Shown here piece after piece: positions 34,751 to 48,800 of a stretch of 64,000 bases of DNA (position 1 is its first letter; each line of letters opens with the position of its first letter). This DNA is from Nannobrachium achirus (taxonomy: Eukaryota; Chordata; Actinopteri; Myctophiformes; Myctophidae). The DNA lies in NCBI GenBank assembly GCA_963921795.1, contig OY997645.1, positions 18,542,865-18,606,864 of the forward strand, in the 5' to 3' direction. The notes under the pieces are model-generated. The model worked only from the letters and a program-made list of their open reading frames with translations, was not told the origin of the DNA and made no database searches. The position numbers and the translations under genes are program-made.

Positions 34751-35088
34751 CAGTGGTTCTCACACTTTTTCATGTCAAGGACCCCCAAAGTGACACTTAT
34801 TAGCCTGCAGACCCCCATTTGAAAAGATATCCCAGGGACCCCCATAAGAGAAGATTGTTACGGCTCTAGGACCCCCAGTTTGTCATGCATTATATGGACC
34901 CCCCTTTAATGACATTTATATCCCCAATTTATATTGTGAAATCATGTTAATTTTAGAGTGTTGTACACTCTCTGAATTACAGACCCAGCAGGGTCCATTT
35001 GGTTCCTAACTATCATATATAGCTGGGGACCCCTTGGGACTCTCTCAAGGACCCCTGGGGTCCCCTGACCCCACTTTGAGAACCAATG
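34751..35088. mobile_element. hAT-like MITE (CAGTGGTTCTCACACTTT family)
   Basis: The left end CAGTGGTTCTCACACTTTTT and right end ACTTTGAGAACCAATG are imperfect complements. An 8-bp duplication with one mismatch flanks them (GTGTTAGA at 34743-34750, GTGTAAGA at 35089-35096). GGACCCCC recurs about every 35 bp on the left half. No hairpin cassette and no ORF. It lies about 180 bp upstream of the candidate exon. Confidence 0.9.
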
Positions 35089-35168
35089 GTGTAAGAACCT
35101 CAGACTCTAGAGGTCTCCATCCTTCAGCATCCCGCATCCATCCACCTCTTCCCCTCCTCTCTCCCTCT

Positions 35169-35172
<4 letters not shown>

Positions 35173-35256
<84 letters not shown>
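35173..35256 (+). repeat. (CT)n tract upstream of the candidate exon
   Basis: About 84 bp of TC with one TG interruption, preceded by a CT-rich stretch from about 35121. If a splice acceptor is used at 35267-35268 (TTGTGCAG) this would serve as an unusually long polypyrimidine tract. Confidence 0.95.
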
Positions 35257-35259
<3 letters not shown>

Positions 35260-35268
35260 TTTGTGCAG

Positions 35269-35711
35269 CGGAGGAGGAGACAGTCTGCTGCTCACAGCGA
35301 CGACGGACACACACCCTCACATACACACTCACACACACAGTCACACAGTCACACACACGCACGCACACACATATGCAGGGAACCTGAGAGGCACACGTCC
35401 CACGCCACGCCAGACAAGCAAAGGAAGGAACTTTGATTTGATGCCAATAAGCAAGCATCGCATGGTGAAAATGACGATAAGGGAGAGCCACGTTCCTAGA
35501 AGATACACAGCCTAACAATGCTGTGAAAGATATGATGTCCTTGGACTCTGCTGCTCCTGCTCAATGAACAATCCTCTTCTCGCGTCTCTCTCTCTCCTCG
35601 ATCGCTGGTGGTGTCTGTGCTGTGCCGCTCCATCGTGCCTGCAGGTCACCCGAATGCATGTGAAGGTAGTCTGAGTGAGCGTTGCATTGTTTCCGAGCTT
35701 CCACTCTCTGC
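35269..35711 (+). other. Candidate 5' leader of the gene at 35712
   Basis: GC-richer than its surroundings, starting just after (CT)n and TTGTGCAG. It could be a leader exon entered by splicing at 35268 or an unspliced first exon. It contains a CA run (35310-35370) and a CGACGACGG block. Supported only by position and composition. Confidence 0.35.
35441..35674 (+). promoter_or_regulatory. Upstream ORFs in the candidate leader
   Basis: ATG-initiated short frames end before the main ATG: 35441-35515 (24 codons plus stop), 35531-35566 (starting ATGATGTCC), and 35564-35674 (36 codons plus stop). If the leader is transcribed, these would be expected to lower initiation at 35712. Confidence 0.35.
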
Positions 35712-35781
35712 ATGGGATTTCAAGTCGTGTCGGCTGCCGTGATGATGATGATGTCTGCAACATTCAGCTCTTTGTTTCTGG
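35712..35781 (+). CDS. Candidate first coding exon: signal-peptide-like segment, gene unknown
   Basis: The ATG at 35712 opens MGFQVVSAAVMMMM followed by a Ser/Phe/Leu-rich stretch ending SLFLG. The 23 complete codons form one hydrophobic segment like a secretory signal or signal anchor. They end at G35781, next to GTGAGTT at 35782, a near-consensus 5' splice donor; the exon would end in phase 1, common for signal-peptide exons joined to extracellular domains. The open frame runs on past the donor to 35930 into T-rich intron-like sequence, so the donor is the better end. The +4 G favours initiation, but position -3 is T and upstream ATGs exist. The coding family is not recognised. The (ATG)4 run is low complexity, so chance is possible. 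Confidence 0.42.
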
Positions 35782-36919
35782 GTGAGTTCTCGTTCATTAA
35801 AAATTCAAAAAGAATCCAATTGAACGATAAGATTGTCTATTTTGTGATTGAAGACGAAGAACGTTATTTTTGTTTGTCTGTTTCAGTCACAATATTTTTA
35901 TTTTTTTTTATTTTAAGGTGTGTAGGCTAATTTATATTTTTGTATTTCATTTCTGGCTATCATGGTAACAAATATTTGATACAGTATGATGTCAGAATTT
36001 CGATCCGCAGACTTTTCCTCTTTTTATGTATACAAAGGCTGAAATTAAGAAATTGCCTTGCGAAGACACATTTGAATAATGAATAGCCTAGGCTATAAGT
36101 CAGACATCATTTTCAAGAACGAGACTGCGCTAATTATAGCTGCTTGTGTAGCCTATTGAGACACATTTTAAAGATAAAAGTTCAGTTAATTAAAGAAGGG
36201 CTCCTCCCTTGAAATCCTCGATCGACATGTTTTTGTCCATGCTAAATTTATAATTATTTTCACACAGTGCTTCAAAATACAGTTGATGTTCGCCTACAAC
36301 TCCTTAATTGGCCTATAATAATTCCTTAAAATAAAGTAGATTGTAAATATCCCGTGTTGCATGAATTGTGGCTCAACAAAAAGCCTCTTGTCAGTCAACT
36401 TGAGAACGTATACGGATGTGTGCACGTTTTTTTGGCAGTATAGGGACGGGTTACACCAATGTTTACGTTTGAATCACGGGTTGGGTCTTTAATTATGCCT
36501 GAAAAGAAAATTGAAAACACATGTTTAGTGTTTTCATGAAGGCCGCCAGCATTTCACTTGCAATGGAGGAATAAAATGAATGTTTGAATGCTGTCAAACA
36601 ACCTTCCTTTGTCTACATACGGACAGATTGCAACGGCTGCTTCGCCAAGTGCGAATCCTAAATTTGTTCTGTCACCGTTGGGCGTGGGGAGGAGTTGGTG
36701 TTTTTAATAGATGCCTGATGATGAAAGAGAGACAGAGATGAAAGTCAGTCAGAGGTGTAATGTAAGCATCCAGACCAGGACTATAGCGGGCACATCTGCT
36801 TTGGTTTGTTTCTGACACTCTCAGAACTGTGACTTGGAGTGATGGTAGCAGGCAGCCTACTAAACTCACCACTTGTGCCTTGTGTGTGTGTTTTGTTTTT
36901 GCAGTGTGTTTTTGTTGTT
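35782..36919. other. Intron-like sequence after the candidate donor; no other gene part
   Basis: T-rich and AT-rich, without supported ORF. If the exon at 35712 is real, this is the start of intron 1, and no downstream exon was recognised in the rest of the window. Confidence 0.4.
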
Positions 36920-36927
36920 GTCCTATG

Positions 36928-37383
36928 CAGTGGTGTAAAAAGTAACTAATTACATTTACTTAAGTACTGTGCTCAAGTACAATGTGTAGGTATTTGTACT
37001 TTACAATTTCCAATGTACAATACTTCTACTTCTACGCCACAACATCTCGAATCCAAATATTGTAGGCCTACTGTTAGGCTATTACTCCACTACATGTTCT
37101 TGAAAACTTAGTTTAGTTACTACTTAGGCCTACTAGGCCTAGTTACTTTGTAGATTATTATTACAAAACAATAACATACACTCAACACTTCAACCTTATA
37201 CAGTAGGCTCTATACATTTTGGCCATTTGAGTGCATTTTGATGCCAATACTTTTATAATTTTTACTAAAGGCAAGTATATTTTGAATTGAATTACATACT
37301 TTTAGTTGTAACAGAGTATTTCTATATTGCAGTATATTATACTTTTACTTAAGTAAATAATTTGAGTACTTTTTCCACCACTG
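36928..37383. mobile_element. hAT-like MITE (CAGTGGTGTAAAAAGTA family)
   Basis: The left end CAGTGGTGTAAAAAGTAACT and right end AGTACTTTTTCCACCACTG pair, with TACTTAAGTA blocks inside both. Flanked by GTCCTATG (36920-36927) and GGCCTATG (37384-37391), one mismatch in eight. It matches a design I recall as abundant in fish (CAGTGGTGGAAAAAGTACTC). Contains three TAGGCCTA octamers. Confidence 0.92.
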
Positions 37384-39420
<2,037 letters not shown>

Positions 39421-39675
39421 CGCTCGCGCGTGCATGCATGCATTATGTGCATACGTGTATGGCTAGAAGTGTCAGTGCGTGCTTGTGCCTAGCCATGCAT
39501 GTTAGCGCTTAGATGGAGATAAGGAGAGCAGTGGCTCTAAACAGAAATTCTGCCCCCATTCTATATTTAGCATGTCTGCCGGGGTAAGGCAGAGGATCTC
39601 GGAAATGTGAAGATGACAGGAGCCTCTGGAGCCAGAGGTTATGAAGTGACATCTTGATGTGGTTGCCCCTGACCC

Positions 39676-39691
39676 ACACACGCACGCACAT

Positions 39692-39758
<67 letters not shown>
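39676..39758. repeat. (CA)n microsatellite
   Basis: Pure CA from 39693, preceded by CACG variants. The following sequence to 40573 shows no gene. Confidence 0.97.
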
Positions 39759-40573
39759 ATAGCCACAGAGTTCTGACAAATCCACTTGTATGCAGCCATT
39801 TTGATATTTGACATCAAGTTACCACAAATTAAGTGTATTTCGTTCTTTTTTTCTCACTCTCTCTCACTGATTGGTTCCTCTGGCTCATTATTTGGCATCT
39901 CATAAGCATATTTGTGTGTGTGGAAATTACTGGTATTTTAGAGCACAGGCGGAGAATTTGGCACATTTGATATGTGAGACCCAAAATTGCACAGTATTTA
40001 ACACTTTTGGCAGTTTCGTTAGATAGCTTTGACAGGCTTGCACACAGTCATCAATCAATATGAATTTGAATTAAGAAGACTTGGTTCTGGAACCACTGTT
40101 GAAATACCCTTCAGATGACTTGGCAAAATTGTAATCACCTTAATAGCCAGTAGCCACGTGCAATAAAGGAAAAGAGATCTATCAGTTGATGACACCACAT
40201 GCAAGAGATTCAACTATAAGTTTCCGCGTCGGCCTGACATGAACACAGGACTATCCATGTCTCTTTACATAAAATAAATAGGCGTTGATACACTGTTGTG
40301 ACCAGTAGCACTTTGCCTGATGCAGTGTGCCATAAGATAGGCGCATGACTTACGTTGAACCTGTAGTGTCAGCGTTTTCACACACAGTCCCAAGACAGAG
40401 GAGATAGGATTTCCATTCAGGGGTGGGCTGTATTACTTGTAGCAAAACAACCCATTCTGAATGGCTCAGCAAGGGCACAGCACACAGGAATGCAAAAGGG
40501 GTGAATTAGTAGGCCTAAAAGATGAAGGCAGAGGCCCAAATGTCCTCAAAACGATTAACACATCGGTAACACG

Positions 40574-40588
40574 CATGCATGCATGCGC

Positions 40589-40658
<70 letters not shown>
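40574..40658. repeat. (ATGC)n-(AC)n microsatellite
   Basis: GCATGCATGCATGCGC followed by about 33 AC units. Confidence 0.96.
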
Positions 40659-40660
<2 letters not shown>

Positions 40661-40879
40661 GCTGTGATTTGCCATTCAAGCACTTTTCTTGTGATGTGTT
40701 TGGCCTTTGAATGTCAGTGTGTTTTCCCAGGTAACAGCCTCGTCCTTTTTTCTGGACCTTCATGTTTCATTGATTGTGTATGCTTTTAGTCACAAGGTCC
40801 TTTCATCCTGTTTCTGCCAGCCGCATGCCGTGCTCGGAAGTGAGAGGGACTTGGAGACAAAGTGTACCTGTTTTGTACA

Positions 40880-40896
40880 CCCCCCCCCCCCCCCCC
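40880..40896. repeat. C17 homopolymer
   Basis: Seventeen consecutive C residues followed by a short CT-rich stretch (40909-40925). Confidence 0.94.
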
Positions 40897-40925
40897 ACTC
40901 TCTGTTTTCTCTCTCTCTCTCTGTC

Positions 40926-41409
40926 TATGTCCGTCTCTGTCTTTCTTCATCTGTTTTCTCACCATGAATAGCAGCATGTAAGAGAATTGGGGAAAAGACA
41001 GACACCCAAGGTTTGAGTCAAGGTCACAAGTGGCGAGCTGAAGTTATATATTTCAACGTTTTGCAAATAATTCATATTCTTTTGCCACAATGTTTGCTTG
41101 ATAAAATCTTTTTTTTTTTTTTTGCCTGTCACTTGCTGCGTTCTTGATAAGTTCTTGAATCCCATACTGTCAGGAATGATCACTGTGAGACCATATTTAT
41201 TTTCTCTACCGCATCACCGCTCCAAGTTGATCCACGGAGGAACTGTTCGGAAAACTTGATTCCCAGCCATTAGGATGAGCAAAGAACAGTCTGGAGGGAG
41301 GAAGCAATTTGAAAGATCTCAGATTAGTTTGAGCATATTCCTATCCAGCTTTCGTGACAATGTCCAGAGTGTTAAAGTAATTTAACTCTGAGGGTATATA
41401 GTTTGATTC
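40926..41409. other. No gene seen
   Basis: A T run at 41109-41123 is the only notable structure. Confidence 0.5.
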
Positions 41410-41537
41410 ATAATTTGTTGCGTCATATCCCAAAAATAGCAGACCTACAAGCTCACACATTGTGCTGCTGTGATGCGTTGTGAGATTTTAGATTGGATAT
41501 ATTTGGTGTGTACTGGTGTCATGCAACAAATTAAGCA
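41410..41537. mobile_element. Palindromic element around hairpin copy 7
   Basis: TAATTTGTTGCGTCAT on the left and ATGCAACAAATTA on the right pair outside the hairpin, making the whole 128 bp one long decayed foldback. These ends differ from every other hairpin-bearing family here. Confidence 0.65.
41429..41506. repeat. GATCTACAAGC palindrome, copy 7 (decayed)
   Basis: CCAAAAATAGCAGACCTACA and GCTCACA on the left; TTGTGAG, TTTTAGATTGGATATATTTGG on the right, with several mismatches. Confidence 0.75.
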
Positions 41538-43682
41538 TAGGGGTCAATTCTTTAACTACAATAACAATCCAGATTTGAAAGTATAACGGCAACATGTGAG
41601 TAAAAATGTAGGCTTACAGTGTTAGTGAGGTCATTGATGTTTTGTTTTTTTGTGTGACTTTCATGTCATAAAACACAAAGAGACACCAGCCCAGACAGAG
41701 CCGGGCTTGTGTAGTGTTTCTGACCTGTAAACCCTCCCCCCTTTTCATCCTTCACTGGGAAAATTACTGCCAGATTATTTTGGAACATACGAACAGGAAC
41801 TGCCTATTTCACTTTACGGCTAATCTTTGACAGATGTTCTGGAGAGGCTCACATTCATATTAACTGGAGCCACATGCTCACCCTACAGACACACACACAC
41901 ACACAAAACACACACGCGCACATAAGCGCAGCACAATTTTGCCAAACATAAAAAACTATCATTTTCTTCAATTGTTACAGCTATTCTGCTGTTTATTTTC
42001 CATTTCAGTAGGCTACAGTGGACAGGAATGACAGGGCAGGAGACAGCCTCGAGATGTGACACAGCTCATAAGCCAGGATGTAGGTTCTGTGCATACAGTA
42101 TATGATATGCGCCAGGATGTGTTCATAGTACAGTATACAGTATATGATGTGAGACAGGATATAGATGTGTACAGTATATGATATGATCCAGGACGTATAG
42201 TTCCGTGCCTACAGTATATTTACATTTATGTACATATTATGTGATCCTCACTAGCTTGCTGAGCCACCAGACTGCCCCTAATGTGTCATTCTAAACACAC
42301 AACACGTCCTCATGTGTCAGCAACAACATCTGTTGCATCGATACATGCGACAATCAGCATATGTTGTGCGGGGGTGAAATATACACACTTTTCAACGTGC
42401 ATGTGCATGTGCACACGCACCGCACAAAGGTGCTTGCACACGTAGGCCTACACATGCATGCATGCAAAAGAGACAACAACAAAGTAGACTGACGATGTGA
42501 ACGTTATCGTAAAGAAGACCACACCATAATAAAATGCCTCATACGGAATGATCAAATCCTTGACATCTCATCGGGCCACTCCCTTGTGCTGATAATTGGG
42601 TATTTTTCTAATTAGGAATAAATCCAATACATACAGTAATTGGAAAGATATAGCCTATTAGTGATTTTGAAATGCATGCACATGGACTGTGATTGATACG
42701 TGCCATGAATTCAGAGGATGTCTCTTTTTAAATATATCAGGCTACTTAGTTAGCAAACATCAGGCAAGCGAAAGACATACAGTTGTATAGTCTTTTCCTG
42801 AAGAAACTGCTATGTTTGCCCGTTTTATCCTGGGCTGGTGATAAGCCAGGTTGAAGCCCCCGCAGCCACTTACGGTTCACTGTAATCTCCACAGCCACGG
42901 CCATTTCCTAGCAAAAGGGAGGATTTCTGCACAATTTACAGCGGTAAATAACCGTGAAAGTCATTGGCGCAAGGGCGAATAGAGCTTTTTTCTCTCTTTA
43001 AACTATTTTGACAACCTTAAGCAATGTACCGTTAGCGATCGTAAACATTTTAATGGCGGTCTGTGATTGTTTAATGAAGACATCGCTGACATCAAAGGGC
43101 AACCGAAACGACCCTGATAAGCGCTGTTACCTTAAAGTACACCCTCGATGGAGGCTTAGCATGGAGGAACCGTCTCCCATTGATTCATCCCATTGAAGTT
43201 CTCTCTCCATGTTAGAGCTCTGCAGCTTATTGACATTGCAGGGAATGGAGAAATCATCTGTCAAAAGGACGAGTGCTCTACAAGCTCTGAAAGCGAGAGA
43301 TGATCAAAATTCACGCTGGATCCGAAAGTTCCCATTTTAAAATCATCTGTTTATCCCTCAGTGCTCAAGATGCTATCGTCTCTGTGAAGGTTCCAAACCT
43401 TGTTTTAGTCCTTTCAAGCATTCTCTGCCTTAGTGGGAACTGGCAGCGTGGAATAAAGATGGCACGCTTGTCTTCTCTTTGCAGAACATGCTTTTGATCT
43501 GTGTTCTATGTCTTCAAAACAAGGTATATCTATCTCCCTGTTTTGCAAGCTCCTGTGCAAAACAGGAGAATAAACAGCTCCGAAATCCAAATCCCCATAA
43601 TGTTGAGGTATTCTTTTCATGTATTTTTGTCAGTTTCAAGCAGCTTAACATATTGCTACATCAATGACCCAAAATATACAGG
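41538..43682. other. No gene; degenerate TACAGTATATGATATG repeats at 42073-42220
   Basis: Three to four imperfect units of about 45 bp (CAGGATGTA..., TACAGTATATGAT). The block 43000-43400 is unique-looking and non-repetitive, with a balanced composition that could suit conserved non-coding DNA, but nothing shows this directly. Confidence 0.5.
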
Positions 43683-44720
<1,038 letters not shown>

Positions 44721-45097
44721 AGGTGGAGCAAGTAATAATAATAATAAAAACTGGAGCATTGGTAAGTCCCTGCCCACTACCACGGAGGTTGTGTGTTCAT
44801 AATCCACCATGGTGCATCCGGCTTAGTCGGACGTCTATGCGAACACAATTGGGGGAGTCAAGACGGGTGGGGAGGGTTATATTTGTCGCTGCATGTACTC
44901 CTACGGGCTGGGGGCGGCAACCTGTCAGTGGGGAGTGTTGGGCGGGAGGAGTAGGACGAAGGCTCTACGTCCTCCTGGTGGGGGCTCCTCACTGGCAGGT
45001 CAGTCAGTAGAATATGACAGCAGTGACAAAACAGATGTGTGTGGGGGAGGAATTAATTGGCATAACCACTAAATTGGGGAGAAAAAGGGGTAAAATC
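44721..45097 (+). mobile_element. tRNA-derived SINE
   Basis: GTGGAGCAAGT, then GGTAAGTCCCTGCC, then GGAGGTTGTGTGTTCATAAT-CC fit a tRNA-like head with a B-box-like segment (44786-44804), interrupted by an (AAT)n insertion. A GC-rich body follows, and a 3' tail AAATTGGGGAGAAAAAGGGG at 45070-45089, a tail I recall from fish SINEs. It would need RNA polymerase III and a partner LINE to move; none is in the window. Confidence 0.6.
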
Positions 45098-45485
45098 TTG
45101 TCGATTGATTATTTTTATACAACAAATGGTCAACAAGATTTTAGTTCGTTTAATTGCTCTTCAGTTGGAAGTTGGAACTCTATAATGCAATATTTAGGTT
45201 CCACTGTAACTGCCAGACAAAAGCTCTCTCTACTAGTGACTGTTGTGTGATGGATGGCTTAATTATCCAACCACAATGCTGGCCATTTGGCTGTTCATAC
45301 CGCAGCGAAAACATTGCAAACTGGATATCACTGATCAATCGCTGGGCCGTCCACAATTAAGTGTGTAAATCCCACTGATTGCACTGTAGTCCGCAGCGTG
45401 CCACAATCTGCCACATTAACATTCCGCCCGGACAATTTTTAAATAGTTGTAAAAAAAAGCTGCACACGGATGCAGTTTTACAACA

Positions 45486-45800
45486 GTGCCCTGCTTCACA
45501 CTAATACTGCGCTGTTACACACTTTGTCACCTGGGAGCTGCCCAGTACAACCACAGTGTTCTGTTGGCCACTGAGGCACTCCACTGGAGCATACAGGAGG
45601 CATTGTGTAGGGTTTTATTTTTTTGGGTGACTCGTCCAAAGTCACCTTGTAGTTCTTTAGTAAGGAAAGATCATTTGTCATTCCCTCCCCCCTCCCAGAT
45701 TGTCCTTGCCGGTCTAGGGACTCAAACTGGAGACCCTCGGGTCACAAGCGTGCTTCTGCCACATCTCTTGGCAACCGCTAAGAGCCTGAAAGGCAGATGC
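45486..45800 (-). mobile_element. SINE-like fish repeat, tRNA-like head at the right end
   Basis: AGCTGCCCAGTACAACCACA, TGTTGGCCACTGAGGCACTC and GGTCTAGGGACTCAAACTGG-AGACC follow the order of a teleost repeat I recall, where the last block is a reversed tRNA-like B-box region. Moderately decayed. Confidence 0.5.
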
Positions 45801-48800
45801 GCTCTATGGACGTTTGCATAGGAGATAAAGTCACTTATTCAGGTGGTTAGGCTGTGTTGAGAGTACAGTATAGCCTACTGTCCACACTAAGACAGCCTTT
45901 TTTTCCATTTGCCCTCCCTCCCCCCTTTCCGTTTTCCCGAGAAAGTGGTTCAGAACAGATGGCACCACCACCTTTGTTTTTTACGAGTCGTTAGACTCGA
46001 CTTGTTGATGAAATGGAGCCTTTCCGCTATGCTGGCCATGCAGATGTGTAGCTTTACTTCTTTTTTTATGTCGCTAGCTTTATCACAAAGTGCCTTGCAG
46101 TACTTGTAGTGTATTCTACAGCCTGTGAAGCACCTGTGGACATTAAAATTTTACCTTACAACACTGGGTATAATGCGCTGCCAAAGAGCATTCGTGACAT
46201 ACGTTCTGAGAGCCTGAAAGTAAAGGCACTACCTTTGTGTAGACATGAAAGTGAAGGTTGCCTCAGTCATGCGTGCACATGGCTGCACACTAAACACATA
46301 CTGCAGCCCTGGGGTAGTGGTGGTGCTTCTGTGCTGGTGCAGACTCACTGTACTTTGCCGTACTGTAGTGTGCCCTGGGGAGTGGCAAATTGATGCCATC
46401 GACTTCCCGGACTCAGCTCCCAGCTACGTTCACTGCAGATGCTACCATTCTTTCCCCCTTTGGTTGTCTGTCTCCATTGTTTAGTCATCCTTTGCCTTTC
46501 ATACAGAGTATGTCTGTCTGCCCCCTCACTTGTTTATCCTTGCGCTTAATGTAGTATTTTCCTACCCACACAAGAGCTTAGGACAGCAGTCAAAATGTCT
46601 GTCACGGTTAGAAGCCTTTGTCCAAACTGTCATACCAGTGTATGGATTTGTCTTATTATGGATGACACACCAATGAACAGTTTCTTATATTTGCATAAAT
46701 GGATCGTGCTGTTTGGAGTTCAAGGCACAACCAAATTCCTTGCATGATGTGTCTCTTAAAATATTAAATATGATGTTTTTTTGGACCTGGCATTTTCTCC
46801 TAGCAGCAGACATAATTTTTTACGTTGTGTCTCTTTTTCTTCTTTTCTTTTTTTGCAAGAGGAAATCAAGAGTGTTAGCATTTGGCTTGATATACTGTCT
46901 GAGGTTCAGAGTTGCTGTGGAGGAGGAAAGAGCAGTGTCTGCAAACTGGGCCTCTTAAAATAATTAAAGTTGGCATGATGACTCTGCTCTCCAGATAGGT
47001 CCAAGCTAAAAGAAAAAAGAAAAAGAAAGGGAAAATCTGCAGCAAGAATTACCACCAAAACAACAGCAAGCTGCGTTATGCGCTGCTGAAATAAGGAACA
47101 ATGAGGGGTCAGAATATGGGATGCTTCGATAAATCTAACGCAAATATGCTCTATCCTGTGACTGCCGAGTGAGAAATAAGGCTTTTTGGCCACTACTCTG
47201 CTCCCCCAATCTAGCAAACAAATATTTTCCTATGAAGGGGGGGTGTGTGGGGGGTTGCTGTTTACTCTATTAACCTTTCCTCTTGGATGCACTCTTGACA
47301 TTGAACAATGTGGAAGAGGCCCACTCCTCGCTGGCCCTTTTGCTAATGAGGCAATTAAGTCTCTCCTGCCTAGGTTGAGCGTGGCGCAGAGTGAGAGCAC
47401 GAGTCATCTGCTGCCTCAGCAAACACCAAGCATCTGAACCGCGCTGTGTCCAGAATACACAACCAATTCCACATACAGTACACACACACACATACTGTAT
47501 AGGTACATACAGAACACACATACATAATGCTTGTTGCAGTGGTTCTTCTTTGTCAATGTGACCCTTAGCATTCCTAGAGATCACCAGAAAGGCCAGCCCA
47601 TGTTTAGTAAAGAAGTGGAAGATATCTACTGTATATGCATTTCATCAAAATTGAACTTGGAGAAACAGCTACAATGGAATAAAAAAAAAGACTGCCCTGT
47701 TTGTTTTGTCCACTTTTGTTCTTCATCCAATAATAATTTATTTCATGGTTGACGTTGTTTTTTGGAGTTTGCTTTCAGAGGGCTCCTTGAGAAAGGTCTG
47801 CTTGCTAGCTGTGCAGCGCATCTCTCAGAGGCTCTGTGTGCATTTTCAAATCCTCGCTCACCGACTTACCTGCTTCAGAGGCAAGCCCTCTGTGTGTCCT
47901 GTTGCTGTGACCCCCACCAAGTGTTTACAGTGTGCATCCTTTATCCTATGAGTTATTCATGATGCTTCAAAAAGCCCCGGCCAGTTGGGAGAAGAGAGGA
48001 CAAGATAGGAGAAAAGAGGGTTGGAGAGGAAAGGAAAGTAAAGACTCGGAGAGGAGAGGCGAGGAGGACATGATAGGAAAGTAGAGAAAAGGCAGTGGGG
48101 CTTTGCAGCAGTGCAATGCGGTTGCAGGCGCTGGAAGATGCTGCTGCACGCTTGAGGTTTGGCGCGGCTGATTGAGGGGCGAGGATGTCCGTATGTTGTG
48201 CTGATCGCAGTCCCAGGAGGCTCATGGTAAACCAGCATACTGATTAATACAGAGCAGCAAATCCTCTTGATATGTATGTGCATCTGCGGGCATGTATGCA
48301 ATGTAGTATATGTGTGGAATATACGGTGTGCACCACTTCCAAGAAAGTATGTGGTCATGATGATTGTGTGAGCGGTTGTGTTTGTTTCTTTCTCATTGTG
48401 CCTGTTTGTTTTGGATATATGAGGGTGGGGGTGGGGGGGAATCATGGAAATGCAGTTATCCTAAGGCCACTGTGCTTATTTCCAAGCTTATGTTGATTGT
48501 TGTTTGAAATGTTGTACAGTACTGACAAAACAAAAGAGGCAATAATACAACCATATCGCCCAATTAAATGTGACGGCAATTAGTATTTTTCGTCCTGTGG
48601 CTGCCTGCTACAGTACTGTATGTGTAGCTGCTGTGTCATGCAAAAACACTTGCTTTATTAGGGCCTGCGTTAATATATTTAAGGGATGCGCAATTCTAAA
48701 GAGTGATAACAGAAAGGCTTACGGCTGCTCAGAAGGGATTAGGAGACATAGCTATTTGTCTTAAAGCCCGGGCTTAACCATCATACTGCCTTTTACCCTG

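Noticed and set aside
35564..35674. Main coding start at the 36-codon ORF with a donor after CTGCAG at 35643
   Set aside because: GTCACC is a poor donor compared with GTGAGT at 35782, and the frame stops before 35712.
44721..44830. Functional tRNA gene
   Set aside because: The A-box region is interrupted by (AAT)n and no cloverleaf can be drawn; it fits a SINE head better.
46109..46393. Peptide resembling the C-terminal tail of a LINE reverse transcriptase (ALPKSIRDIRSESLKVKAL)
   Set aside because: Only about 20 residues fit a loose pattern and no reverse transcriptase motifs lie upstream; too weak to annotate.
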